A stretch of 64,000 bases of DNA. Origin: Opisthorchis felineus. Taxonomy: Eukaryota; Platyhelminthes; Trematoda; Opisthorchiida; Opisthorchiidae. Below are positions 10,791 through 21,624 of the stretch, piece by piece. The DNA lies in the NCBI GenBank assembly GCA_004794785.1, contig SJOL01006390.1:357340-421339 (forward strand). Reading direction: 5' to 3'. The notes under the pieces are model-generated. The model searched no databases, was not told where the DNA came from, and saw only the letters and a list, made by a program, of their open reading frames with translations. A program made the translations under genes and the position numbers. Numbering within the stretch: the stretch's first letter is position 1; the number at the start of each line of letters is the position of its first letter.

Positions 10791-13390
10791 AAGCATAAAT
10801 CGTCCGGTTGCAGAAGCTCAACGCTGAGGGGGAGGAAATATAACTGAGTCACTGGAGTAAGGCATGAAAAGCACTTCTATGGCAGGCGCTAGACGCTCTG
10901 GGCACTCCAGGGAGCAGGTGCAGATGCAATCTCAGGGAGTGAGACTTCTGCATAATATAGGGACTAAAATAAGTTAATAGAAGTTGCGGGTTGACGGTCC
11001 TGCCAAGGGCCTGGCGCGTACTGTTTGAGAAGCCATGTGTGTATTTTTGTAGAATTCGGGTTTTGTTGGGTTTGCAGACGAAGGGCAGTAGAGAGGAACT
11101 CGAAGAGTTAGTGCGGGGGGCGCAATGATACTAGGCTTTTACAGCACACTTTTCCGCCCGGGAAACCGCTTCGGTGAGGGGACACGGAGTGTCACTAGGT
11201 TTTTGGGATCGCATGCCGCATAAGGAGTTAGCAGGCGTGCAACTGGTTGTATACTTCGGAAGCTAGTCCGCATCCCATCTAATGCACGTGGGCTCTAAGA
11301 TCTGCCAGGTCTACGTGAATCTAGGTCGTTTCTGGTAAAGGAGAGGGAAGAAGGTTGCTGAGTGGGGCAGGAAATGAGATGTCGGTTAGTACTACCGAAC
11401 AGGCTGAAGTTACTCGGGTCGCTCTGTCGACCGGCCTTAAAGGGTGAAGTGGTTTACAGCTAGGCTTCTTGGTTGCGAAGTGCCTCTTTGGACACAGTGA
11501 GGGGATGGAAGATGGGGATCCAGAGTCTGACAACAGCTAAGGGGAAGAGGACTGAAGTAGTGGCATTACACGCAACTTCGATGTACGTTGAAAGATATTT
11601 GTTAATGAAGCAATGAGAAGGAGCAAACCTTACAGCTCCCAGTTACAGCGTATCAGGTGTCACATGGATTGATGGAAGTTGCTCTTGCAACTAACCACCG
11701 AGGTGTTAAACGATTGAGAACATTTACCGATTGCATAAAAACTAACTGGTGTTAACAACGTGCATCTCACCCTGGGAGTATCAACTTGATGGTGTTTCAC
11801 TTTTAGTGTGCAAGTGCCAATGCGCCTCGGAACCTGGCTTGTGGTGTATACCGTGATGCGATAAATCGCAGGAAGTGTATAGCTCTCTCCCTTCCGAATT
11901 TCTCACCGAGCACAGTAATTCGTGGTGTGCAACTCCATCTCGTTCATGAGCCACTGGCGGTGCCTGGGGCCCTTGTGGATGACATGTTACAAGATTTCGA
12001 TTTGGTGCACACACCTTTTTAGGCACCAGGTTGCATTCCCAGGGCGGCTATTGGTCACGTTTACAAAGTGTTCCAACCCTCGCCGAGCACGGTTGACCCA
12101 CCTGCGGGCGCTGTAGAACCAGTGGGCACTCGGATATAGGGTGAGGCCAGGGTCTGTTCTCCACAGAATTTGCAAATATGACGAAACATACGTAGTAATT
12201 GTCCAGTAAATAGATATTTACTCCGCCACGTTATCAAGGTGGGTCGTGGGGCAGAGTGTGGCGACTGCGCCTGACACTGGTCTGCAAGAAAATGGACATT
12301 TTTATGGGAATTATGTGCCCCCTAATGGCTTGGCACACGTGAAAATAGCACATGATACGGCAGCCAGACACAGCTATGGGAGCCCCAAAACTGTGCTGCC
12401 ATTTAATCCAGCAAGAACGTCTTAATGCAATACTACCGATCCACCACGTCCTCGAAAATGCTGAACAGTTTACGCAGAGGTGGAAATACTTGCTTCCAAC
12501 GAATGTGTACACCATCCTACGGAGTGGGTCACAAGAAAGATGTACGACCCATACCAACATAGAAAATGTCAGATGCGGCAAAATGACTGACCCAAGACAC
12601 TTCGTGCTATGCAAGGCATCAAAGTTTAGAACACCTAGAAAACTTCGAAACGGAACTGTTCGTTGCGTGCGAAAAAATAAACATAGCCAGGACTATCAGC
12701 CTTAGCTTCCACCGAGTGAACACCACCACATTTGAGGAGCTTTGTGACAGCCGATGACATGCTATCTAATTCAGTGAACATAACGGAAACACCACCCTAC
12801 TTAAAAATGGAGGTGAGCACTTGACGCGGTAGCTACATCTATCCTAAATTTGTCCGGAATTGTTGCCACGCGTCCGACGTCTGCGCCTTGTAATTCAGCA
12901 GCGCCCAGGACCGGTTGACGGACAGGCAGCCGAAGAAGAACTTGCCGACCGGGTGGTCTTGATCCGGGTAGAGCACATCTCCCTCAAGGATTCCACCGAA
13001 GGTAATGCTCCACCAAATATCCGGTGCCGTGTGAGCTGTCCACCAAAATACCCACTAAAATTATCAGCTGCAACGAATTCCTCGGTTCTAGATTTGTTTT
13101 ACAGGACGTCTGATGCAACGGCGGAATACATTGCTGTATGGAAGCCGCGGATGGATGCTGCGCTTTGAGCCTTCGCGAAAAAAGGATGTGCTCTTGTCTT
13201 CTTTAGGTAATTTTAAAACGCAATAAAGGGGAAAACCATGGAGAAACCGACTTTTCCACACAATTTTCGCTCGTCTTTAAAATTGGGCCACAGTGAACTA
13301 TGATGGCGGCTAAAAATATGAATTCCGCGCTCGAAGTATAGTTTGAATGCGTTCAGGCATGTCAAGGTTTTGAGTAAACACCGTCAGACT
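10791..13390. other. No gene recognised; several unexplained open frames
   Basis: Contains overlapping opposite-strand frames at 12,234-12,614 (minus, 126 codons) and 12,352-12,705 (plus, 117 codons). A minus-strand frame runs from about 12,175 to 11,790 with one in-frame stop near 11,986. A GC-richer plus-strand frame sits at 12,860-13,168 (102 codons). None shows a motif I can name. The region could hold further decayed repeat sequence or isolated exons. Confidence 0.4.
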
Positions 13391-13399
13391 ACTAGTTTA

Positions 13400-15960
13400 A
13401 GTGAAAGTTTCCTTTTTCCGAACTATGGTCTCAGACAACATTTCGAATGTGCCTGGGTCAAAGGGGTCCTAGGGATGAGGCCCGAAACAAACTTTCGCTG
13501 GGCGACAGATCTGCTGACCCTGAACTTATGACCAACCCGATGGTAGCTATGGGCTCTTTTGCCCATAAAAGCACGCCAGTGCAACCCGCCGCGACTATAA
13601 ACTGTAGTTTTTACTCAACCGCCATTAACCCTTTGACTACCAATGACAGCGGTGCCCGGGGTGGAGCAAGCTCCGCAATGACAGCGTTCAGCATATGTGG
13701 AATAATCGTTTCTCACTTCCTGAGTGGACGATAAAGGCACAGCGGTGCACTCCACATCCAGTTCACCTCTGATTTTATCTTCTACTGGGCCAGGAATCCG
13801 GGATCCCAAAAATGGAGTCAAAACTTCTGCCTTAAAGACTCCGCAGAAATACGTATCTTCTTCGACCAACCCGCCGTGGCGGCGCCCTTCCCAAAGAAAC
13901 CAGCGCGCACTCGAATGAGTCAAGAGCCACTCAAAAAGATTCGGCGTCTTCCGGAAGCCAGGTTCCAGCTATTGTTCAAAAACATAACCACAGGAGATAC
14001 AAAAGATGGGCTGGCAATTCGCAAAATGCGTAACCGCGGTTAATCAGAAATCCTCCAACGGAACATACGAAAACGGGCCACGATACAAGACCACGCCTGG
14101 AAAAAAACAAAAGCATACTATTTGGTACATGACACACGGGCGAAGAAATAAGCCAACCGCCCTCTCTTTTTGAGACAGAAACGGGGAACCTACGGATGAC
14201 AAAACAGTAGTATCTGAAGCCCGTAGATGACAGTATGTAGGCCTCTATCCTGCCCCAACGACCGCATCAAGTCCAATCTTGGTAAGGCGTAACTACTAGT
14301 GGCCTATATCTTGCTTGGTCTTCAGAGAGGTCATGTCCGACTGCCCTTGCACAAGACAAACTCAGGGCGTTTGGGCAAAATGAGGTCCATCCGAGAATCC
14401 CGAAGGAAACTTCGCTCATACTGGCAAAGCACTTCTACTTAGTGTTTCGTCAGCCGCTCGACGAAGGCAACCTTCCCTCTGCTTGAAAGGAAGCGACTGC
14501 CAATCTACAAAACTGATGACCGCCTATCACCCGGCAGCTACAGGCCTATTAGCCCACTAACATACCGTGCAAAGTGATGGAGCGCCTTCTGGAGAGGGCC
14601 ATCTTAAATCACCTCACAACCGACGGCTCGATATACCCAGCACAACGCCGATTCCTTACAAACTGTTCTTACCTGATAAACATGCTCGTGTTTCTGGACC
14701 GCTTGGTCCAAGTTAACTATGAAGGAATAACTTCGGATGCCACGTTTTTCGACTTCTCAAAAGCATTCGTTCAAGTCCTACATATCCCGCTGCTCCCTAA
14801 GCTCGAGTCATACGGGATTCATAGGCAAAGTCTACACTGGATTAAGATGTTTCTATCAAATGGAACATTCCGAGTGATACTGGACTCAACCTGGTCTTCC
14901 CGGCACCAGTCTCCATTAACGTTTCTTAAGGATCCGTTTTGGGACCAATTCTGCATCTGACCCACGCCACCGATCTTCTAGATGTGCCCTCAAGTCCATG
15001 CCTACTTTTTGCGGATGACTTGAAATCCTGGATTTCCAACGCCAGCGCCCTCCGTATGGACATAGATGCTGCAAAGCAGTGGTCGTTGGACTGGCACCCT
15101 CGTCTGAATGGCGAAAACGGCGTCCATATGTCATCTTAAGGAGACTCAGTGAAAGCCTTTGTCGTGTATAGTGAGAATGGACCAGAAGACATTTCGAGGA
15201 TAGATACCAAAAGGATTTGGGTATCTGGTTCACTTCAAACAAGTACTTATTACTACACCATGAAAAATCAGCTCAAAAGGAATTCGTCGTTCTACAGATG
15301 ATTCGGCGCACCTTCCCCCGTATCACTCGCATGGACATCCAGATAATCTATGGGGACAATGTCAGACCGCTTCCCAATTACGCCAACCAAGCTGTCTACT
15401 TAGGACGCGAAAGACAGCACTCCCCGAGCGTGTCCAACGAGTTGATACGAAAATTGTTGCTGACCTTAAATCAGTTGATTATGAAACGCGTCTCACGGTG
15501 CTTGACCCCTTTCCCCTCGAGTATCGTCGCCTTCGCGGAGATCTAATACTTACTTACGCCTTGTATGAACAAGGTTTGGCCAAGAGTATTTTAACCGACG
15601 ACCCAATAAACATACGAGGGGACATGGAAAAAGGTTCTCAAAATCAGAGTGGACAGTCTTATTAGGCAACAGTGTTTCTAATTTCGGGTAGTTGGCTCGT
15701 GGGACAACCGTCCTCAGGCGGTTGTTCACGCAGCATCTAAAACCCGGTTCAAAGCACTTTTGGATCGTCTCAATATGGGTCCTCTCCGTGGGGGGCATAT
15801 TGCACAGCGGTAGGAAATTAAACAGCCATGCTACACTTTGTTCGCTTGTGCTTTCAGGGGAGCGGAAGCCACTGAATGATGGGAGCAACCCCCCCCCCGT
15901 GACCCAGGGGCGGAAACCCCGATCCTTTGTATTAATCCGTGAATCCATGAATCCATGTCC
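13400..15960 (+). pseudogene. Decayed CR1-like LINE: endonuclease end, RT and C-terminal region
   Basis: Successive pieces of one LINE protein are readable in changing frames. There is a possible endonuclease end (13,440-13,620) and a linker with RKMRNRG (about 14,020). Then come VHPRILKET (about 14,390), GNLPSA and YRPI-like residues (14,465-14,560), and the RT core in 14,574-14,960 (KVMERLLERAILNHL, FFDFSKAF). LFADDLKSW (about 15,006) carries the catalytic Asp pair in a second frame. The C-terminal part follows, with [13 protein letters not shown] and YGDNVRPL (15,297-15,370), and [16 protein letters not shown] (about 15,541-15,590) in a third. Frameshifts and stops make it non-functional. 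The upstream limit is soft. The endonuclease assignment is weaker than the RT assignment. Confidence 0.85.
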
Positions 15961-17060
15961 GCCTTAAATCAAGGGGTGTAGCTGCGTCCCTTCTTTCACT
16001 GGGGCTCTTTGTCTGCACAAAGCTATTATCTGCCAAACCTTTGCGAGTGAAATAAAACTTTTTATGCCAAAATGTTGCAATTTGTCGCGTATGTGCTCAA
16101 ACCAAAAAGACACCCTAATTTACGTTCATATATTCGTAGCTCACAAAATTTCATTGTCCGCTGAAGCAATCATACCTCTGGCGGCAAAACTCTGGTGGAG
16201 TACTTTGCTAGCATCTTTGGGGCCCCAGGATGTCTAGACGGGGCTCAAACTTCTGTTATAGTCCATCAGGGACGTAGTAGCCTCCGAAAATTCAATTCCA
16301 TAGTGCGAATACTGGGCTCCTCTTTCAGTGCCAACGACCAAGTCACTATGAACTTGAGTGCGACGGTAAGCCTCGACGACCAAGTCACCTTGGAGATAGA
16401 ACACTGTGGGTAATGGAACCAATACGTCAAGTGCCCTTTTCAAATTACCCGTTTGCTTTCCATTTCTTACAGCAGTCAACTTTGTTTAAGTAGACACAGG
16501 AGAGGGACACCGCCAAACTGAAGTCAATACATTTAACCACCAGCAAGCCTCCTTTCCAATACTCGGCTTATGATTGGTTAATTTTCCGGCCCAGATTTTA
16601 GCGTGGTCATTTGAAATAAAGCCATGTCAAGGACATAATGTAGTTGCTTTGACCGTTTATTTTATCCATCTGACCTATTTTTAGAGAGTGAAACATTCTG
16701 AGCGCATCGTAACGTGCGCGTCAGGATGGACAGTAGCAGTCAGCAAAGGGGCGTTGAACAACTTTTCAAAAATGAGGCTGATTCAGTAGCATCTTTTGAG
16801 TCTTCATGGCAATGCAACGAATGGATTATGTTGAGGTGAAATAAAAACATGTAACCCATGTGGTTATGCTCTTATTTGAACGCGAAGTGTCGGTTTAACA
16901 TTTAAGCTGACAGGCTACATCACCCACCATTCTTGAGAGGGGATGGCACCCTTTTTAAGTCATAATTTTGTGGTACCAGATTAGGTAGATTAAAGTCTGC
17001 ATCTTTACCTGCAGCGTGCAAAAGTCCAAGAAGCCTTGTCGCATGCGTCGGCCAGTAGCT
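15961..17060. other. No gene recognised
   Basis: Intergenic-looking sequence upstream of the J-protein gene. One small local feature is the 14-base block CGACCAAGTCAC plus TATG or CTTG, repeated at about 16,335 and 16,377. Nothing else stands out. Confidence 0.5.
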
Positions 17061-17064
17061 TGTG

Positions 17065-17171
17065 GTAAGTGTGCTTCCGCCCCGTTGAAATTGCAACCAA
17101 TCAGGTCGTCGTACTCGGAACTGCTTAGCTAGGGGGTGCGCTGACTGCCCAGTTTCCTCAGTTTGTCGCAG
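17065..17171 (+). promoter_or_regulatory. Candidate 5' UTR intron or spliced-leader acceptor upstream of the J-protein gene
   Basis: A near-ideal donor, G|GTAAGT, lies at 17,065-17,070. A branch-like CTGAC at 17,141-17,145 is followed by a pyrimidine-rich run and CAG at 17,159-17,161, with a second CAG at 17,169-17,171, just before the ATG. Removal would take out 97 or 107 nt. Alternatively the acceptor alone could receive a trans-spliced leader, which is known in flatworms. This is inference from consensus only. Confidence 0.4.
17097..17101 (+). promoter_or_regulatory. CCAAT box candidate
   Basis: CCAATCAG lies about 74 bases upstream of the J-protein ATG, and a CCGCCCCG stretch lies at about 17,077. 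The spacing would suit a proximal promoter, but the box falls inside the alternative intron described for 17,065-17,171, so at most one of the two readings is right. No clear TATA box or heat-shock element was seen. Confidence 0.2.
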
Positions 17172-17174
17172 AGA

Positions 17175-18011
17175 ATGGCTGATACGGACTATTATGCCGT
17201 CCTCGCTGTTAGCAGAGATGCCACGTCTGACGATATTAAAAAGGCCTATAGGCGGTTGGCTCTGAAGTGGCATCCAGATAAAAATCCGGATAACAAGGAG
17301 TACGCCGAGCATCGCTTCAAGCTTATCAGCGAAGCCTACGAGGTTTTGTCAGACCAGTCGAAACGTAGGGTTTACGACCAGTATGGCAAACAAGGACTTG
17401 TCAACGGTGGTGCCGCTTCGCACGGAACATATGCCGGAGAATTCGATCCATTTGCCTTTCATCCATTTCAGTTTCACTTCAGGGATCCGATGGATATATT
17501 CCGTGAAGTATTCGGCGGTTTCGGTCTTGATAGCCTCTTTGGTCCCAGCTTGTTTATGGGGTTAGACCCTAGCAACCCCTCCAATCGTGCCCATCGCTCC
17601 ACTAGTCACCGTACCACCAACCGCCATTCTGGTTCCCCATATCACCATGCTCAACATCCCACTCGCTCCGCTTCGCATCGGTCAGATCTTGCTGTACCTT
17701 CAGAAAACGATTTCATGGGTGGACTTTTTGATTTCTTTGGTGGATCTATGCTTCAGCCTTTCGGCATGTTTGGAGCTCCAGATTTCGGGAATGCAATCAG
17801 TTCCTCAGCTGTATTCGGAAATTTTGGTGGCGCCCCCGTTACGGGAGGCTACAGGTCGGTTTCTACCTCGTCACGCACGGTCAACGGAAGGACGGTGCGT
17901 GTTACAAAGGTAGTCGAAAATGGCACTGAAACGATCACCGAAGAAGTTGATGGACGTGTTACTACACGCACAACACGACCACACGGCGGGGGCGCCCTGC
18001 AAGCGATGTGA
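17175..18011 (+). CDS. DNAJB6: DnaJ homolog, class II/III J-protein of the DNAJB6/DNAJB2 type (278 aa)
   Basis: Co-chaperone that stimulates Hsp70 ATPase and holds unfolded clients in cytosol or nucleus; DNAJB6 relatives suppress aggregation. The J domain spans residues 4-70, with the KWHPDKNP loop at 31-38 and the essential HPD at 33-35. A Gly/Phe-rich region follows (71-125), including the family pattern [11 protein letters not shown] (105-115). Next comes a Ser/Thr/His/Arg-rich middle (about 135-175), and a C-terminal segment around [16 protein letters not shown] and [15 protein letters not shown] (226-260), as in the C-terminal domain of DNAJB6. There is no zinc-finger domain, so it is not a DNAJA type. 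The length fits the family. The ATG at 17,175 has a good context (A at -3, G at +4), begins exactly at the MADTDYY family start, and is followed by one uninterrupted exon to TGA. It is either a naturally intronless gene or a conserved retrocopy; no polyA tract follows the stop, favouring a real gene. Confidence 0.95.
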   Translation: MADTDYYAVLAVSRDATSDDIKKAYRRLALKWHPDKNPDNKEYAEHRFKLISEAYEVLSDQSKRRVYDQYGKQGLVNGGAASHGTYAGEFDPFAFHPFQFHFRDPMDIFREVFGGFGLDSLFGPSLFMGLDPSNPSNRAHRSTSHRTTNRHSGSPYHHAQHPTRSASHRSDLAVPSENDFMGGLFDFFGGSMLQPFGMFGAPDFGNAISSSAVFGNFGGAPVTGGYRSVSTSSRTVNGRTVRVTKVVENGTETITEEVDGRVTTRTTRPHGGGALQAM

Positions 18012-18453
18012 TAAACTTATCTGTGTCGTAACATTTCTTTAGTTTCGTGACACCAACAGAACCATTCTGGCCATTCCTGTTTGTACAGTCCCCAGCCATT
18101 ACTTGTTGCGACGTCTGATAAACACTCACGTTTCTTCAGTATGTCTGCGTGGTTATTGCACCAGCGACTGTTTGTCCGATCAGTCGCAGGCATTTAGGTC
18201 ATCGTTCGCTTACCAGGAGACCATTTGGGCATGTCTGTCAATTTACCGAACTGACTGATTTGTTTCTGACGTCCTGGGCTGTGTAAAATGAAATCGCCCC
18301 ACAGAAAAACAATGGCTTATTATGTTGTTATGTTCAGGGTGCGTCGATCAAAAACATGGTATTCTTGATGGTTTTCCTTTTTCCTAAAAGTGTTGGGTGG
18401 TTACGTTAGGCCGGGTAGACTTCGCCTGCATAGGTGAATTTTTGATAGTGATC

Positions 18454-18629
18454 ATTAAACTAGCTTTAGGGGCTCCAACTGGTATTCTGCTACAGGATCA
18501 TACACGACCTTGTCGTAGTCATGCGCTACGCATCATCATCGACAGCATGATATCAGTGTCCAACGCTGATGCTTCGCTGCCGTACAACCATGATTTATTT
18601 GAAAGCCTTATTCTGGAGAAAAGAATAAA
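18454..18629 (+). other. Candidate polyadenylation signals for the J-protein gene
   Basis: The first plausible hexamers after the stop are ATTAAA at 18,454-18,459 and AATAAA at 18,624-18,629, which would give a 3' UTR of about 0.45-0.65 kb. An 84-codon frame overlaps this region without similarity to anything I know. Confidence 0.3.
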
Positions 18630-18659
18630 AGTGGTTGGGGGAAGGAGTTAGTTGTAGTT

Positions 18660-19580
18660 TACATATTGAATTTGGTGTGGCTTAACCTAAGATGTGGGCA
18701 ACGCTTGAAAGAAGTAAGAGGTTTACGAAAAATGTCCGTTTGACCCGTCTTCCACAGGAGTTAGGTTTACGTCGTTCACCTTACTGTTTGGGGCGCTGCA
18801 GTGTGGGGCGACAAACCGAGGTGATTGTCGTTCGCCTTGCCGAATTCCATTCGGGTTGTGAGTCTTAAGAGAAACCGTATATTAAAACTATGCTGCTTTC
18901 CTCTTACTCTGAACATCATGGTCTTATATAAATTGGGCGGTGAATCACCAGCATCCAAAAAACCTATTTTTGGTGATGCGTGTTTGCTGCGCACGAAGCG
19001 AGATACCAAAGTGTCTTCGTCAGCCGACAGCTGCAGCCGTGTTCGGCTGTACTTGTCAAACATATCAACCGCATCGTCATAATCAGTTCCAGTGTTTAAC
19101 GCCCATACCTCACTTGTTAATCCATGGCATTTTAGTTTATGAAAGCGGGAGAACATGGAATCAGGGAAAGATTAGGGTAAAAAATTAAATTTTGAATGAT
19201 TTTTAGAAATCGGTGCTTTCGTACCGCGGGCGATGCGCTTTTACCATGACAAAATGTCGATAGCGCAATGACACAACGCGGCATGACAAGGAGGAAACAA
19301 CGGATACGTAAATTATGCGGATGTACTCTGTCAATCAGTAGCGAGCAACATGGAGTCCAACTGGCTGAGGGTTCTTATCACAAGGCGCTGGTCAAAGGGT
19401 TCGGAATGGCGGATTCAAACAGATGCCGTAAGACTCTGGAACTTACGGTCCTAGGGGCTAATGCCTCCTATGCGCGGAAGATAAATTTTAAGTATGACTG
19501 TACCCCAGCCGCGGGAAATGTCTCCAGAGTTTTCAGTAGCACAACAATAGCGCCTAACTCCCGAGTGCGGAGGGGGGGGG
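18660..19580. other. No gene recognised
   Basis: Flank between the J-protein gene and the SINE. A minus-strand 126-codon frame at 18,776-19,156 shows no family motif. A run of ten G at 19,572-19,581 abuts the SINE. Confidence 0.4.
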
Positions 19581-19582
19581 GC

Positions 19583-19865
19583 GGGGTTGCTCAGTGGTTA
19601 GAGCTCGAATTTACTGACCGGAAGGTCCATGGTTCGAACCCGACCTCTGCACCTCGACTGCTCCTGTCTAGGCTTGGGCAACCTGGCAGTATATCCGCCC
19701 TCGTGCTTCCTTCGGGTAGCATGGCAGTTACGCACCGAAAGGGTGTTGCTGCTGAACGATTTTTTTGTGCAAGAGCAGTTTTTCTGCAATTGAGTTTCAC
19801 TACAAATGGACGTTCATTAGGGTGGGTGCACGGTTGCCATCGTCCAACTTGCGGTATTGTTTAGG
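19583..19865 (+). mobile_element. tRNA-headed SINE, family S1
   Basis: The head has a pol III A-box-like TTGCTCAGTGGTTAGAGC (19,588-19,605) and a perfect B box GGTTCGAACCC (19,631-19,641). A body with GGCTTGGGCAACCTGGCAGT (about 19,671-19,690) follows. A second, more diverged copy lies at 44,976-45,200. A 198-codon plus-strand frame runs through it (19,268-19,864). Its SINE part (AQWLE, FTDRKVHGSNPTSA, SRLGQPGSI) resembles peptides I recall in many predicted opisthorchiid proteins, which are repeat translations rather than genes. The similarity may continue beyond 19,865, and the 3' end is not defined. Confidence 0.8.
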
Positions 19866-21215
19866 CGGTCGCGGCAGTTTTGCGTGTCTCGAAGGACTAC
19901 ACTGAACATTGGTCACCCATATTTCAACATGTTTAAAAACTTTCGTAATTCCGTACAAATCAACCCTTTCCCGGTTCTACTCAGTAGATTGCCGTACCCG
20001 GCGGGATATTTTCCCAAATGACTTTGTTTGTCAACGAACATCTCACACTATGTTGTGGGCCAAAAGTACTTTGACTACCTCTCTCCAGAAAAGGATACCA
20101 TGCACTGTCCTTGTTCACTCTTGGTGTTTGTCTTAGCAGACCTGTACGAAGGTAGCCTTCGCTTTCACACATTCACTGACGCCAACGAGCCCTTTCCCAA
20201 ATTCTAAGCGTCTAGAAAGGGTACTTCCATTTCTGAAGGACCATTGGCCCTCTGAGCTTGTTATTTTGGCGACCCCGCTCTGTCCAGATCGTTATACGGT
20301 TGAATGAGTGTGAAGGTATACGGTGGCTCATACACCGACCGTGACACCCACTGAAAGAAGCGTGCCACAGATACAGGTCCAATGTTTCAATGAGTGGTGG
20401 AGCAGGTGGAAGCAAACGTAGGTTTCGTGCGCCAACTTATCATGAATCTCCAAATATCCACAAATACGACTCGAGCATGCACTAGTTCAGGACCTGATTC
20501 GAAGTGCACGCTCCGTACAGTATTGTAGTGCAACATTGTAGTCGCTCTCAGCGGCGAATGCTGATTGGAATGTCATCTGTTTGTGTCTGTGTTTGATTAG
20601 GAGACGGAGGATGCGAAGAAACATATCATTTGGTGTACAAAAAATCGGTACTTGAAATGAGCGGACCTGATTACTTCAAGGTTGATTTCGTCATAGTCAC
20701 ATCTCGGGATTCATGTCTGTACAACAAACCTTTGTAGAAGTCATCTTTTACAGGATTGATGCCACATTTGGTGGGTGCGTTCGTGGCAACGATGCAAAGC
20801 GGGACATGTTTCTGCGCTATTTGTACATCGTAGGACGTGGAAACAGGCAGCGCCGGTCAAGACAGGCATCCACGACAAGGGTAACCAGTCACTCGTGGAG
20901 GAAAACAGCGGAAGGTCCTTTGTAAGCCTTATCACTTCCCGGTCAACCAACATACGGCATTTTGTTTTCTCCCCACCTGAATTTGTATAGCAAAGGTGAA
21001 AGCATCTTGCTGTTCTCATTCCCATGTGTTCGTGAAGCCTCTTGAAATCTTTCTCGGGTTCCGCAGCCACTACTTCTCCAGGTAGATGGCTCCATGTGGT
21101 AACTACTCGACGACAGTGATAGAAAGGTTCAAACGTGGCCTCCTGCGCCTAGGCAGCTAATATGTACGCCTCCGAGTAGCTACACTGTCACGAGTATACA
21201 TGGCCCTAGTTAAGC
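19866..21215. other. Possible continuation of the SINE region, then nothing recognised
   Basis: About 19,866-20,170 may be further repeat-derived sequence adjoining SINE S1 (recalled similarity, not demonstrated). A minus-strand frame of 109 codons lies at 20,741-21,070, next to the downstream end of the gypsy element. It shows no retroviral-type or other motif. Confidence 0.35.
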
Positions 21216-21624
21216 GCGAAACGAAGATTGGATTCCGAATAGTAAATGTAGGTTCACTCGACTAATAACAACTACGAGCTAAAATGCAAATTGGAGGATG
21301 GCCAGCGAAATACGAGAATAATACACCAAACATTTTACCAAGACATTCCCCAGCCCCGACCAGAGGTATGCATTGGTGAATGGTAAGTGTGAGTGGCAGC
21401 AATAAAACTTGTGCCTCCCGTTTCTCAAGTTGGATTAATGGACCCCCTGTTTTTTATTAACTCGGAATAAAGGGATGATGCTGTATTGCAATTAGGAAGC
21501 GACTACTCAGGTCTACTTGTGGGTATGTTGGTTTCTGTGTCGTCTCATGTTTTCTGAAGTCTGGTGTAGTGTGATACTCTGTAGTGACAAACCTACTGAC
21601 GACCCAGGTAGATGATGCCTTTAC

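Noticed and set aside
12234..12705. Opposite-strand frames of 126 and 117 codons
   Set aside because: Neither shows a recognisable motif or start context; kept only as a note in the regional entry.
19583..19655. tRNA gene
   Set aside because: The A and B boxes are good, but no acceptor stem closes around them and the body continues as a SINE shared with 44,976-45,200.
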